The notes: generated by a model from the letters alone, not told the origin. 64,000 nucleotides of DNA from an uncultured Mediterraneibacter sp. (GCF_934330165.1 NZ_CAKRGI010000003.1:1-64000); one strand, 5' to 3'; positions 46,908-56,348 are shown, counted from the stretch's first letter. Program-made: numbers and translations.

Positions 46908-48449
46908 TTATCTGCCCCAGTATTTTTTGTCAACCATACGATATCCTAAAGCTTCACCCAGATGTTCTTCGCTGATTTTTTCCCTGCCATCCAGATCTGC
47001 GATCGTTCTTGCCACCCGTAGAACCCGGTGATAGGATCTTGCCGTCAGACTGAACCGTTCAAATGCCTGACGCATCATAGCTTCTTCTTTTGGCCCCAAT
47101 GTGCAGTATTTTTTCAGTAACTCCCCCTGAAGCTGCGTATTTTTTCTGATCTTCTTCCCTTCATATCGCTCTTTCTGAAGATTTCTCACCCTGCAGACCC
47201 GCATCCTGATCTTTGCTGATGATTCTCCTTTTTTCTGTTCTGTCAGATTCTCATAGTCAACTCTCCCTGCCTCCACACACAGATCGATCCTGTCTAAAAA
47301 GGGCTGGCTGATCTTTCCGAGATAAGCCTGGATCTGTGCAGGCGTACAAGTACATCGTTCCAGATCCGGATAGCACCCGCACGGACAGGGATTCATCGCT
47401 GCCACCAGCATAAAATCTGCCGGAAATGTATATGTGCCATAATTTCTTGTAATGCGGATGCAATGCTGCTCCAATGGCTGTCTCAGCACCTCAAGGACAC
47501 CTTTTTTAAATTCAGGAAGTTCATCTAAAAAGAGGACGCCCTGATGTGCCAGACTGATCTCCCCGGGTTTCGGGATCATCCCTCCTCCGATCAGTGCCGC
47601 CCTCGTTGCTGTATGATGTACATTTCTGAACGGTCTCTTCCGGATCAACGGCTGTATTTCATTTACCATCCCCATAACACTGTAGATTTTCGTTACCTCC
47701 ATACTTTCTTCCATACTCATCGGTGGAAGGATTCCTGCAATACAGCCGGCTGTCATTGTCTTTCCACTGCCCGGAGGACCGACCAGCAGCAGATTATGAC
47801 CTCCTGCCACTGCAATTTCTGCTGCCCTCCTGACATTTTCCTGTCCGCGGAGATCTCCAAAATCCGGAAAACTCTCCTCTGTCTCTCTTTCCTGCACCCT
47901 CCCGTTCTGCTGCACTTTCTTTTTTTTCGGCTTACTCCCGCTTTTCAAAAACTCAATGGTTTCTTTTAAGTTTTTCACCCCGATTACCTGCATTCCACTG
48001 ACCAAAGCTGCCTCTGCCTTATTTTCTTCCGGCACAATACACCTTCTGACTTCTCTTTCTTTCGCCTCTGCCACGATCGGCAGGATTCCGGGAACTTTTC
48101 TGACACTCCCGTCCAGTCCCATTTCTCCGATGATCAGAGTATTCTGAATCCTGGATTCTGACAGTTCTCCGAGAGCGGTCAGCACTGCCACTGCAATCGG
48201 AAGATCAAAAGATGCTCCTCTCTTCCGCATCGTTGCCGGTGACAGATTGATCACCGTCCTTTTTGCCGGAAAATCAAATCCTGAATTTTTAATTGCTGTT
48301 CTGACACGTTCTCCTGCCTCTTTTACTTCCGAGGCAAGATATCCTACCATGTGAAATATCGGCAGACCATTGCTGACATCTGCCTCCACATGGACAAATT
48401 CTACTGCAAGTCCTTCGGTTGCGGCAGATACTACTGTACTGAAACTCAA
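46908..48449 (-). CDS. ComM/YifB-family Mg chelatase-like ATPase
   Basis: A 513-residue AAA+ ATPase. In Gram-negatives ComM is a branch-migration helicase for transformation; the Firmicute role is less clear. The N-terminal ChlI-like domain (AVEFVHVEADVSNGLPIFHM) is followed by Walker A LLLVGPPGSGKTM, Walker B VLFLDELPEF, arginine-finger-containing MNPCPCGCYPD and the C-terminal YRKVLRVARTIADLDG-like helical tail. I place the start at TTG 48449 behind AGAGG; no ATG fits. It is the first gene of the comM-dprA-topA run and is divergent from sigK. Confidence 0.9.
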   Translation of the reverse strand: MSFSTVVSAATEGLAVEFVHVEADVSNGLPIFHMVGYLASEVKEAGERVRTAIKNSGFDFPAKRTVINLSPATMRKRGASFDLPIAVAVLTALGELSESRIQNTLIIGEMGLDGSVRKVPGILPIVAEAKEREVRRCIVPEENKAEAALVSGMQVIGVKNLKETIEFLKSGSKPKKKKVQQNGRVQERETEESFPDFGDLRGQENVRRAAEIAVAGGHNLLLVGPPGSGKTMTAGCIAGILPPMSMEESMEVTKIYSVMGMVNEIQPLIRKRPFRNVHHTATRAALIGGGMIPKPGEISLAHQGVLFLDELPEFKKGVLEVLRQPLEQHCIRITRNYGTYTFPADFMLVAAMNPCPCGCYPDLERCTCTPAQIQAYLGKISQPFLDRIDLCVEAGRVDYENLTEQKKGESSAKIRMRVCRVRNLQKERYEGKKIRKNTQLQGELLKKYCTLGPKEEAMMRQAFERFSLTARSYHRVLRVARTIADLDGREKISEEHLGEALGYRMVDKKYWGR

Positions 48450-48721
48450 TACGCACCTCTTTCCGAATAATAAAACCGTTCTTTTTACGAAATCACTTTC
48501 CATGAAACCTGGCTGAACCAGCCTGATCTGATCGCCAGAGCGGAAGGCTCTGGAAATGTACTGACAGAATAGAGGACTCTCTTTCAAAAGTCAATGGAGT
48601 TTATTTTTCTTTTCCTGATTTTAGAATTTTTTTACTGAATCCCAGGCATTTTTCAGATGGAAAAGCACGATATAATGTCCTTTTTCATACAATGATATCA
48701 AATGTGCTAAGAGGTGTATCC

Positions 48722-49342
48722 TTGAAGACATTTCCCAATCCCCTCACGCCTGACGAAGAAAAGTATTACTTTCAAAAGTACACCGAGGGTGATCTGGAAG
48801 CAAAGCACATTCTCATTGAGCGTAATCTGAGGCTTGTGGCTCATATCGTAAGAAAATACCAGAATCTTGGGGAAGAAGCGGAAGATCTGATCTCCATCGG
48901 TACGATCGGACTCATCAAAGCAGTCATTTCATTTGATCCTGAAAAAGGGAACCGACTCGCTGCCTATGCATCCCGCTGTGTTGAAAATGAGATCCTGATG
49001 TACCTGCGTGCCAGGAAAAAAGGGGGAAAAGAAATTTCTCTTTATGAACCCATTGGCACCGACCGGGACGGCAATGAAATACGTCTTTACGATATCATTG
49101 AAACTACTGATACCGATGTTCCCGAAAAACTGTATCTGAAAGAAAATATTCAAAAATTATATGAAAAAGTGGAGAGTGAACTCTCTCCCCGTGAACGTCT
49201 TGTATTAAAAATGAGATATGGTTTATATAATGGTGAAGAATACACGCAACGGGAAATTGCCTCTCTGCTTGGCATTTCCCGTTCTTATGTATCCCGGATT
49301 GAAAAAAGTGCTGTAGAAAAACTCAGGGTCTGGTTCTGCTGA
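48722..49342 (+). CDS. sigK: RNA polymerase sporulation sigma factor SigK
   Basis: A 206-residue sigma factor with region 2 (RNLRLVAHIVRKYQNLGEEA, DLISIGTIGLIKAV, YASRCVENEILMYLR) and region 4 (SPRERLVLKMRYGLY, TQREIASLLGISRSYVSRIE). It most resembles SigK, the late mother-cell factor for spore coat genes; sigma-E-like is the alternative. The start is TTG at 48722, preceded by AGAGG. There is no long pro-sequence, so activation by cleavage as in Bacillus is not evident, and the gene is not interrupted by a skin element. A hairpin follows at 49344. Confidence 0.88.
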   Translation: MKTFPNPLTPDEEKYYFQKYTEGDLEAKHILIERNLRLVAHIVRKYQNLGEEAEDLISIGTIGLIKAVISFDPEKGNRLAAYASRCVENEILMYLRARKKGGKEISLYEPIGTDRDGNEIRLYDIIETTDTDVPEKLYLKENIQKLYEKVESELSPRERLVLKMRYGLYNGEEYTQREIASLLGISRSYVSRIEKSAVEKLRVWFC

Positions 49343-49343
49343 C

Positions 49344-49375
49344 CTGCAGGAACTGCCTCTGGCGGTTCCCTGCAG
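49344..49375. terminator. hairpin between sigK and the U32 gene
   Basis: CTGCAGG-AACTGCC pairs with GGCGGTT-CCCTGCAG around a three-base loop, a near-perfect 15-pair stem. T-rich sequence follows on the plus strand about 15 bases on. It may stop both convergent genes. Confidence 0.65.
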
Positions 49376-49398
49376 CTACATAATCAGTTTTTAATTTT

Positions 49399-50628
49399 TC
49401 AGACCTTTTCCTGCCTTCTCAACAGATCATATACATCTGCCTGCTCACTGAGTTCCACATAAAGAATCTGCTTCGGATGCGGTGCATTTTCCTGTTCTTC
49501 CCCGTCCTGGTTGACGATCCGAACTACCTTCGCCTCGACATTCCGCCCGTCCGGCTTCATGATCTCGATGGTCTCACCAACTGAAAACTTATTTCTCTGC
49601 TCAATCCGGATCAGACCATCTTTCACCTCTCCTGCAATCCCCAGATAAGTGTATTCTTTAATGTACGTATTACTGTCATAGATCTGAGATTCCGAATCCG
49701 GCTTACCAAAAAAGAAGCCTGTCGTAAACTGACGATAAGTACAGTTTGATATCTGATCCAGATACCAAGGCATATTTTTTCTGTATAATTCCGGGTCTTT
49801 CTGATAATCATCCAGTGCCTTGCGGTAAGTTCTTGCAACCGTTGCAACATACAGAGCCGTCTTCATACGTCCTTCGATCTTCAGACTGTCGATTCCAGCA
49901 TCGATCAGCTCTGGTATATGTTCGATCATGCACAGATCTTTTGAATTGAAAATATAAGTTCCACGCTCATTTTCATAAACCGGCATATATTCTCCCGGTC
50001 TTGTCTCCTCCACTACCGCATATTTCCAACGGCATGGATGGGTACATGCTCCCTGATTCGCATCTCTTCCGGTAAAATAGTTACTCAGAAGACATCTTCC
50101 CGAATAAGAAATACACATCGCCCCATGGACAAAAGTCTCAATCTCCAGGTCTGCCGGAATTTTTGCTCTTAATTCCTTCAGTTCCTGCAGCGACAATTCT
50201 CTTGCCGATACAACACGGCTTGCCCCCTGACGATACCAGAAATTATAAGTACCATAGTTAGTATTATTTGCCTGCGTACTGATATGACGTTCAATTTCCG
50301 GACAAACCTCTTTCGCAATATCAAAAACTCCCGGATCTGCAATGATCAATGCATCCGGTCCGATTTCCTTTAATTCTTCAAAATATATGCGTACTCCATC
50401 GAGATCTCCATTATGTGCAAGAATATTGGCGGTCACATAAACCTTCACATCGTGTGCATGTGCAAATGCAATCCCTTCTCTCATGTCCTCCATTGAGAAA
50501 TTTTTTGCTTTCGCACGCAATCCAAATACTTCTCCACCGATATAAACTGCATCTGCTCCAAAGATAACCGCTGTCTTCAGCACTTCCAGGCTGCTCGCCG
50601 GAATCAATAATTCTGGATGTCTGCTCAT
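49399..50628 (-). CDS. Peptidase U32 family protein
   Basis: A 409-residue member of the U32 family. The signature VHGAMCISYSGRCLLSNYFT, followed by GACTHPCRWKY, gives the cluster cysteines. U32 proteins are not typical proteases; relatives RlhA, TrhP and UbiUV act in RNA hydroxylation or cofactor synthesis, and the TrhP type hydroxylates tRNA uridine 34. A tRNA role is inferred. It is the last gene of the ireB-to-U32 run, 18 bp after the methyltransferase. Confidence 0.88.
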   Translation of the reverse strand: MSRHPELLIPASSLEVLKTAVIFGADAVYIGGEVFGLRAKAKNFSMEDMREGIAFAHAHDVKVYVTANILAHNGDLDGVRIYFEELKEIGPDALIIADPGVFDIAKEVCPEIERHISTQANNTNYGTYNFWYRQGASRVVSARELSLQELKELRAKIPADLEIETFVHGAMCISYSGRCLLSNYFTGRDANQGACTHPCRWKYAVVEETRPGEYMPVYENERGTYIFNSKDLCMIEHIPELIDAGIDSLKIEGRMKTALYVATVARTYRKALDDYQKDPELYRKNMPWYLDQISNCTYRQFTTGFFFGKPDSESQIYDSNTYIKEYTYLGIAGEVKDGLIRIEQRNKFSVGETIEIMKPDGRNVEAKVVRIVNQDGEEQENAPHPKQILYVELSEQADVYDLLRRQEKV

Positions 50629-50646
50629 CGTTTTTGTTCCTTCCTG

Positions 50647-51288
50647 CTATTTCTTTATACTTACCGTTACACCGTCTCCCAGCGGGATGATCGAAGTAAC
50701 CAGCTCTTCATTATGCTTCAATTCATAAAGATACTCTCGCATCCTTGCATGGATCGTCCTGTTCCTCCGTTCCACGGCAAATCTCGATTCTATAATATCT
50801 CCATCCTGCATGACGTTATCCGATACAAGACAGCCTCCCTTTGCCAAAAGCCGCATCACTTCCGGAAAATAGTGGATATACTGCCCTTTCGCTGCATCCA
50901 TAAAAATAAAATCATACTCCCCGGTCAGCTTCGCAAGCACTTCAGCCGCATCTCCCTCGATCAGAGTGATCCGGTCAGCTTTTCCTGCTCTCCTGAAATT
51001 TTCACGGGCGATGGGAATCCTTTTTTCATAATTTTCTATTGTCGTAATCCTGCACTCTTCCGGTGCATATTCACTCATCAATAACGCAGAGAAACCTACG
51101 GCAGTTCCCACTTCAAGGATATGCACAGGTTTTTTCAGCATAAGGAGCGTCCTGAGGAAGCTCTGCATCTCCCGCCGGATGATCGGAACGGAATCTGCAC
51201 GTGCCTCCTTTTCAATCTGCTCCAGTATTTCACTGTTCTCTGTATCCATAGAATTGATGAATGTAATGATACGTTCATCTACTATCAT
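50647..51288 (-). CDS. O-methyltransferase (class I SAM-dependent, YrrM-like)
   Basis: A 213-residue methyltransferase with the SAM motifs HILEVGTAVGFSALLM, ITTIENYEKRIPIARENF and YDFIFMDAAKGQYIHYFPEV, as in the YrrM/TrmR group next to U32 genes. In Bacillus TrmR methylates hydroxyuridine 34 of tRNA, made by TrhP. Since the adjacent gene is a U32 protein, the pair plausibly makes 5-methoxyuridine in tRNA; that is inference. It follows rnjA after two bases. Confidence 0.88.
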   Translation of the reverse strand: MIVDERIITFINSMDTENSEILEQIEKEARADSVPIIRREMQSFLRTLLMLKKPVHILEVGTAVGFSALLMSEYAPEECRITTIENYEKRIPIARENFRRAGKADRITLIEGDAAEVLAKLTGEYDFIFMDAAKGQYIHYFPEVMRLLAKGGCLVSDNVMQDGDIIESRFAVERRNRTIHARMREYLYELKHNEELVTSIIPLGDGVTVSIKK

Positions 51289-51290
51289 AT

Positions 51291-52961
51291 CTACACATCC
51301 ACATCCATGATAATCGGAATCACCATAGGTCTTCTCTTCGTCTTTTTCCAGATATAATCATTCATTGCATCCCGGATCACCAGCTTGATCTTATTCCAGT
51401 CCGTATGCTTTCCTCGCAGGCACTTATCCAGTGCATCAGCCACTGCCTTTCTTGCATCTTCCATCAACTGTTCTGACTCACGGACATATACAAATCCTCT
51501 GGAAACAATATCCGGTCCTGCAAGCAGACGGTTCGTTCTGCGTTCCAGTGTCAGGACAACGATAATAATTCCATCTTCCGCAAGATGCTGTCTGTCTCTC
51601 AATACGATATTTCCAACATCTCCGACACCTAATCCGTCTACAAGAATGGCACCTGTATGCACCTTGTCCACTACTTTTGCCGACTCATCACATAACTCCA
51701 GTACATCACCGGACTGAATGATAAAGACATTCTCTTTCGGGATTCCCAGAGAGGTTGCCACGCCTGCATTTGCTTTCAGATGGCGGTATTCACCATGCAC
51801 CGGGATCGCATATTTCGGCTTCACCAGTGAATAGATCAGCTTCAGTTCTTCCTGACATGCATGCCCTGATACATGGGCATCCTGAAAGATAACCTCTGCT
51901 CCCTTTGCTGAAAGTTCATTGATGACTCTTGATACAGACTTTTCATTTCCAGGAATCGGGTTGGAGCTAAAAATGATCGTATCGTTCGGCTGGATCGTCA
52001 CTTTCCGATGCACGTCTGCTGCCATACGTGACAAAGCAGCCATGGATTCACCCTGACTTCCCGTTGTGATCAGCACCATCTTCTCCGGTGGATAATTCTT
52101 CATCTGATCGATCTCGATCAGCGTATTCTCAGGAACATTCAGATATCCCAGCTCCGAAGCCGTCGAAATGATATTCACCATGCTCCGTCCTTCAACGACA
52201 ACTTTTCTTCCGTATTTATAGGCAGAGTTGATGATCTGCTGTACACGGTCTACATTGGATGCAAAAGTAGCAATGATCAGACGGGTATTCTGATGCTCCG
52301 CAAAAATATGGTCGAATGTGATACCAACGGTACGCTCGGACTGGGTAAATCCCTTGCGTTCTGCATTCGTACTATCCGACATCAGTGCAAGTACCCCTTT
52401 CTTTCCAATCTCAGCAAACCGCTGCAGATCGATCACATCTCCGAAAACCGGTGTATAATCCACTTTAAAGTCCCCTGTATGCACAACCACTCCTGCCGGG
52501 GAATAGATCGCCAGTGCGGATGCATCCTGAATACTGTGGTTTGTCTTGATAAATTCGATCCTGAACTTTCCGAGATTGATAGACTGTCCATGACGGACTA
52601 CTTTTCTTCTTGTGCTGCGCAGCAGGTTATGCTCTTTTAATTTATTCTCGATAATTCCCATCGTAAGCTTCGTAGTATAGATCGGGATATTGATCTCCTT
52701 AAGCACATAAGGCAACGCTCCGATATGATCCTCATGTCCGTGGGTGATTACAAATCCTTTCACTTTAGAAATATTATCTTTCAAATACGTGACATCCGGG
52801 ATAACCAGATCGATTCCAAGCATATCATCCTCCGGGAATGCAAGTCCGCAGTCTACGACCACAATACTGTCCTCGTATTCGAACGCAGTAATGTTCATAC
52901 CGATCTGCTCCAGACCGCCAAGCGGTATGATACGCAATTTTCCATTATTCTTTTTTTTCAA
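51291..52961 (-). CDS. rnjA: Ribonuclease J
   Basis: A 556-residue metallo-beta-lactamase/beta-CASP ribonuclease for mRNA and rRNA processing (5'-3' exonuclease and endonuclease). Metal-ligand motif HGHEDHIGALPY, then VVHTGDFKVD, NRDTNAERKGFTQSE-like beta-CASP segment and CYVHGEYRH near 390; the C-terminal domain reads SRGFVYVRESEQLM. AGGTG precedes the ATG. It lies between fur and the methyltransferase gene. Confidence 0.96.
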   Translation of the reverse strand: MKKKNNGKLRIIPLGGLEQIGMNITAFEYEDSIVVVDCGLAFPEDDMLGIDLVIPDVTYLKDNISKVKGFVITHGHEDHIGALPYVLKEINIPIYTTKLTMGIIENKLKEHNLLRSTRRKVVRHGQSINLGKFRIEFIKTNHSIQDASALAIYSPAGVVVHTGDFKVDYTPVFGDVIDLQRFAEIGKKGVLALMSDSTNAERKGFTQSERTVGITFDHIFAEHQNTRLIIATFASNVDRVQQIINSAYKYGRKVVVEGRSMVNIISTASELGYLNVPENTLIEIDQMKNYPPEKMVLITTGSQGESMAALSRMAADVHRKVTIQPNDTIIFSSNPIPGNEKSVSRVINELSAKGAEVIFQDAHVSGHACQEELKLIYSLVKPKYAIPVHGEYRHLKANAGVATSLGIPKENVFIIQSGDVLELCDESAKVVDKVHTGAILVDGLGVGDVGNIVLRDRQHLAEDGIIIVVLTLERRTNRLLAGPDIVSRGFVYVRESEQLMEDARKAVADALDKCLRGKHTDWNKIKLVIRDAMNDYIWKKTKRRPMVIPIIMDVDV

Positions 52962-53008
52962 AAATAAAACACCTCCATAAACTTTTCTTCTTTATTGCTT
53001 TTTACATT

Positions 53009-53479
53009 TTATTTCTCTTCATTTTCCTTTTTCTGACATTTGCTGCACAGACCATAAAACTTCAGTTCATGATCCAGTACATGAAATCCGGTCGCTTTTT
53101 CGATATGCTCTTCTAAATCATCCAGAAGATCATCATCAAACGGAACTACCTTATTGCATCTTTTACAGATCAGATGATGATGGTTATGACGGGTATCGCC
53201 GTTCAACAGATGTCCGATTTCATACCGCACACATCCATCCCCGAAATCAATCCGATCCACCAGCTGCATATCCAGTAAAAGCTGCAGAGTCCTGTATACC
53301 GTTGCAAGACCAATCTCCGGGCTGTCCACAGACACCAGTTCATAAATATCCTCTGCCGTCATATGCCGTCCGCCATTCTCTTCAAGAACAGATAAGACCT
53401 GCAGCCTCTGGTGAGTCACTTTCAGACCCTTTTCTCTTAATTTCTCTTTCAGTAATTCCTGCGTCTTATCCTGTCCCAT
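53009..53479 (-). CDS. Fur-family transcriptional regulator
   Basis: A 156-residue regulator with winged helix (KVTHQRLQVLSVLEENGG, TVYRTLQLLLDM) and a dimer domain bearing metal ligands: HNHHHLICKRC (CxxC pair one) and CSKCQKK (pair two). It resembles Fur or Zur/PerR; which metal it senses cannot be told. The start is ATG 53479; a GTG at 53500 is an alternative. It lies between DUF1292 and rnjA on one transcript. Confidence 0.9.
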   Translation of the reverse strand: MGQDKTQELLKEKLREKGLKVTHQRLQVLSVLEENGGRHMTAEDIYELVSVDSPEIGLATVYRTLQLLLDMQLVDRIDFGDGCVRYEIGHLLNGDTRHNHHHLICKRCNKVVPFDDDLLDDLEEHIEKATGFHVLDHELKFYGLCSKCQKKENEEK

Positions 53480-53517
53480 CTGTATCTGTTTCCCCTCCAC
53501 CGGTCTTCCAAAACCTG

Positions 53518-53778
53518 TTACATCTCTATACTTACATCCTCCAGCAGTTCTTCAAATACTTTAGATACTGCCAAAAGCTCTGTATCATCCTCAACGATCT
53601 CATACATCTTATCCGTCTGTTCTTCCACGCCCGTCTCCTTTAAGATCAGGCATTCTGCATCATCCTCTTCCGAATCTGTCACAAGAATATATGTAGCTCC
53701 GTTGATCTTTGTCTGCTCAAGGACGAAAAACTCGTCCTCTCCATTTCCGTCTCCAAATGCAAATTTAATCTTCTCCAT
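53518..53778 (-). CDS. DUF1292-family protein
   Basis: An 86-residue, very acidic small protein with the DUF1292 pattern ([20 protein letters not shown], then [14 protein letters not shown]). Function unknown; the family sits with ruvX and ireB throughout Firmicutes. Its start overlaps the end of ruvX by 14 bases. Confidence 0.85.
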   Translation of the reverse strand: MEKIKFAFGDGNGEDEFFVLEQTKINGATYILVTDSEEDDAECLILKETGVEEQTDKMYEIVEDDTELLAVSKVFEELLEDVSIEM

Positions 53779-54211
53779 CTGCTCCGTTCCTCATGCTTAA
53801 TAAATCCAAATATCCCTGTAATATAAAAACCGCCGCAATCTTATCAACGTACTGCTTGCGGTTTTCTCTTCTTACACTGCTCTCTATTAACGTACGCTCT
53901 GCTGCCACTGTTGTCAGTCGCTCGTCCCACATAACTACTTCCAGACCCGTCCGTCTCTCCAGCATCGCCTTAAATTCCAAAGATTTCTCAGCACGTTCCC
54001 CGATATCATTGTTCATATGCTTAGGAAATCCGAGTACGATCTTTTCTACCTCGTACTCTTTAATTAATTGTTCAATCCTGGCACAAGTCTTTCTCAGCTT
54101 GTTCTCTTCCTTCCGCTGTATCGTCTCAATCCCCTGTGCGGTGATCTTCAGTGCGTCACTGATCGCAACGCCCACTGTCTTTGTGCCGTAATCCAGTCCC
54201 ATGATCCTCAT
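53765..54211 (-). CDS. ruvX: Holliday junction resolvase-like / rRNA processing nuclease RuvX (YqgF)
   Basis: A 148-residue RNase H-fold protein with the motifs [27 protein letters not shown] and [14 protein letters not shown]; the three Asp/Glu give the catalytic set. The family acts on the 5' end of pre-16S rRNA and perhaps on junctions. It follows ireB after seven bases and overlaps DUF1292. Confidence 0.93.
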   Translation of the reverse strand: MRIMGLDYGTKTVGVAISDALKITAQGIETIQRKEENKLRKTCARIEQLIKEYEVEKIVLGFPKHMNNDIGERAEKSLEFKAMLERRTGLEVVMWDERLTTVAAERTLIESSVRRENRKQYVDKIAAVFILQGYLDLLSMRNGADGED

Positions 54212-54218
54212 ATTCTGA

Positions 54219-54482
54219 TTATTCCCAAGAATTATGTTCGATATACACTTTCAGTAATTCTTCTACCAGTTCATCACGCTCTACCTTCATCACAAGGCTT
54301 CTCGCACCGTTATAACTGGTGATATAAGTCGGATCTCCAGACATAATATAACCTACGATCTGATTCACCGGATTATATCCCTTTTCCTTCAGAGCCTTAT
54401 ATACGATATCAAGAATATCTTTCGCAGAAATCTGCGGTCCCGGCTCTACCTGAAAGAACTGCGTATTACTTAAATCGCCCAT
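54219..54482 (-). CDS. IreB-family regulatory phosphoprotein
   Basis: An 87-residue helical protein ([35 protein letters not shown]). In Enterococcus IreB is phosphorylated near the N-terminus by the Ser/Thr kinase IreK and influences cephalosporin resistance; Thr7 here could be a phosphosite. It heads the run ireB-ruvX-DUF1292-fur-rnjA-methyltransferase-U32. Confidence 0.92.
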   Translation of the reverse strand: MGDLSNTQFFQVEPGPQISAKDILDIVYKALKEKGYNPVNQIVGYIMSGDPTYITSYNGARSLVMKVERDELVEELLKVYIEHNSWE

Positions 54483-54616
54483 TTTTCTTCCTCCTGTCTT
54501 GCTTTTATCTGTCTGTCACACCCCGGATGCTGCCTGACCCGGAAGTCTGCAATCGCACTAGTCTCCTGACTGAAACCGATGCCTTATCTCAAGTTTAATA
54601 TAATTCACTCTGAAAT

Positions 54617-55933
54617 TCAATGAATAATTTGTAAAGCATCTTCAATTTGAACTTTTACGATACAATTCCTCAGGTTTTCCCTGCTTTGTAGTGCAATTTT
54701 GATATATTCTTTTGTATGTCCTGTCCAAAAGATTTCTCCGTCTCTTTTGATTTCCTCTTCCACCAGAACTTCAACTTCTTTTCCAATAAAACTTTCCTCA
54801 TAAGCTCTCCGCTTCTGCTCACCCATTTCGATCATTTTAGCACTCCGCACAGACTTTTTTTCTTCACTCACCTGATCCGGCATAACTGCTGCCTTTGTTC
54901 CTTCTCTTCTCGAATACTTGAAAATATGGGTCTCATAAAAATCAATCGAATCCACGAAGTTCCTGGAAGCTTCAAATTCTTCCTCCGTCTCTCCCGGGAA
55001 ACCGACGATCACATCTGTTGTCAATGCGGGATTTTCAAAATATTTTCTCAGGATACCACAACGCTGTGCATATTCTTCGCTTGTATATCTCCGGTTCATA
55101 CGCTTTAATGTCGCATTGCAGCCACTCTGCAGTGAGAGATGGAAATGCGGGCACATCTTTGGCAACTTTGAAATTGCTTCTGCAAATTCTTCTGTGATAA
55201 TCCCCGGTTCCAGTGAACCAAGCCGGATTCTTTCGATCCCCTGGATCTGATGAACAGCCCGGATCAGATCCAGCAGATGTCTTTCTTTATCAAAATCAAT
55301 TCCATAGGAACTTAAATGGATTCCCGTAAGGACAACTTCTTTGTATCCATTTTCTGCCAGTGTCCGAACCTCTTCCGTTACATCTTCCATTGAACGGCTG
55401 CGGACTCTTCCTCTTGCATAGGGAATGATACAGTATGTGCAAAACTGGTTGCATCCATCCTGTACTTTGATGTATGCTCTCGTATGATCTCCCGGTTTTG
55501 TCAGATTGAGGGATTCATACTCCTTTGTATGCCCGATATCTTCCAGTTCCACATCCGGCAGTATCTCCGTTTCCTGCCCGCTCTCTGCACGGGACTTCAT
55601 ATATTCATCCAGTATCCTGATCAGGTCTTTCTTTTTATTATTTCCAAGCACGATATCAATACAGGAATCCACTTTTCCCTCCTGTGCCTGCACATAACAT
55701 CCCGCTGCAACAACCACTGCATCCGGATTCATTTTCCTTGCCCGGTGCAGCATCTGCCGGGACTTTCGGTCTGCAATATTCGTCACGGTACAGGTGTTGA
55801 TCACATAGACATCTGCCCCCTCTTTGAACGGGACAATCTCATATCCGGCTTTTTCCAGCATTTCCTGCATAGCCTCAGTTTCATATGCATTTACCTTGCA
55901 TCCAAGGTTGTGTAATGCAGCTTTTTTTGACAT
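54617..55933 (-). CDS. mtaB: tRNA threonylcarbamoyladenosine methylthiotransferase MtaB
   Basis: Adds a methylthio group to t6A37 of tRNA by radical SAM chemistry. The 438 residues have the UPF0004 domain with three cluster cysteines (GCKVNAYETEAM, NTCTVTN, AGCYVQ), the radical SAM motif GCNQFCTYCIIPYARGRVRS, and a C-terminal TRAM-like domain. Length is normal. It stands alone between ireB and the HPr-like gene. Confidence 0.95.
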   Translation of the reverse strand: MSKKAALHNLGCKVNAYETEAMQEMLEKAGYEIVPFKEGADVYVINTCTVTNIADRKSRQMLHRARKMNPDAVVVAAGCYVQAQEGKVDSCIDIVLGNNKKKDLIRILDEYMKSRAESGQETEILPDVELEDIGHTKEYESLNLTKPGDHTRAYIKVQDGCNQFCTYCIIPYARGRVRSRSMEDVTEEVRTLAENGYKEVVLTGIHLSSYGIDFDKERHLLDLIRAVHQIQGIERIRLGSLEPGIITEEFAEAISKLPKMCPHFHLSLQSGCNATLKRMNRRYTSEEYAQRCGILRKYFENPALTTDVIVGFPGETEEEFEASRNFVDSIDFYETHIFKYSRREGTKAAVMPDQVSEEKKSVRSAKMIEMGEQKRRAYEESFIGKEVEVLVEEEIKRDGEIFWTGHTKEYIKIALQSRENLRNCIVKVQIEDALQIIH

Positions 55934-55964
55934 AGTTATTACCTCTTTTTTCCTCTAATGTTCC

Positions 55965-55993
55965 TTGACTTTTACTTTATCATCCCTTAGAAT
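55965..55993 (+). promoter_or_regulatory. promoter of the HPr-like gene
   Basis: -35 TTGACT (55965-55970), 17-base spacer, -10 TAGAAT (55988-55993), then about 45 bases of leader with AAGGAGGG before the ATG. Confidence 0.75.
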
Positions 55994-56046
55994 ATATATA
56001 GGTCGTAACAGACCTCAAATATTGCAGATTCAAGGAGGGATTTGAA

Positions 56047-56280
56047 ATGAAGACAGTACAGATTTCATTAAATTCAATCGACAAAGTTAAGTCATTTGTT
56101 AATACTATTACCAAGTATGACAATGATTTTGATTTAGTATCCGGAAGATATGTTATAGATGCCAAATCAATCATGGGAATTTTCAGTCTTGATCTTTCCA
56201 AGCCGATTGATCTGAACATCCACGCTGACGGAAACGTTGATGAAATTCTTACAGCACTTGATGCTTATATCATCAAATAA
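56047..56280 (+). CDS. HPr-family protein lacking the active-site histidine
   Basis: A 77-residue HPr fold. The C-terminal half matches HPr closely: TKYDNDFDL aligns with SKYDADVNL and AKSIMGIFSLDLSK with LKSIMGVMSLGIAK, so Ser41 equals the regulatory Ser46. In the N-terminal half the phosphocarrier motif G-[IL]-H-A-R-P is absent: alignment by the shared blocks puts Ser10 where His15 should be, and Asp12/Lys13 for Arg17/Pro18. It cannot act in sugar phosphotransfer, but could be a Ser-phosphorylated regulator like Crh, whose His is Gln. The gene has a strong promoter, ribosome site and terminator. Confidence 0.85.
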   Translation: MKTVQISLNSIDKVKSFVNTITKYDNDFDLVSGRYVIDAKSIMGIFSLDLSKPIDLNIHADGNVDEILTALDAYIIK

Positions 56281-56313
56281 GCATTCAGGATAAACCAAAT
56301 ATTTGCCGATTTA

Positions 56314-56348
56314 AGAGGAAAGCCCTGACCGGACTTTCCTCTTTATTA
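56314..56348 (+). terminator. terminator of the HPr-like gene
   Basis: GAGGAAAG (56315-56322) pairs with CTTTCCTC (56334-56341) over an eleven-base loop and TTTATTATT follows. Confidence 0.75.
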
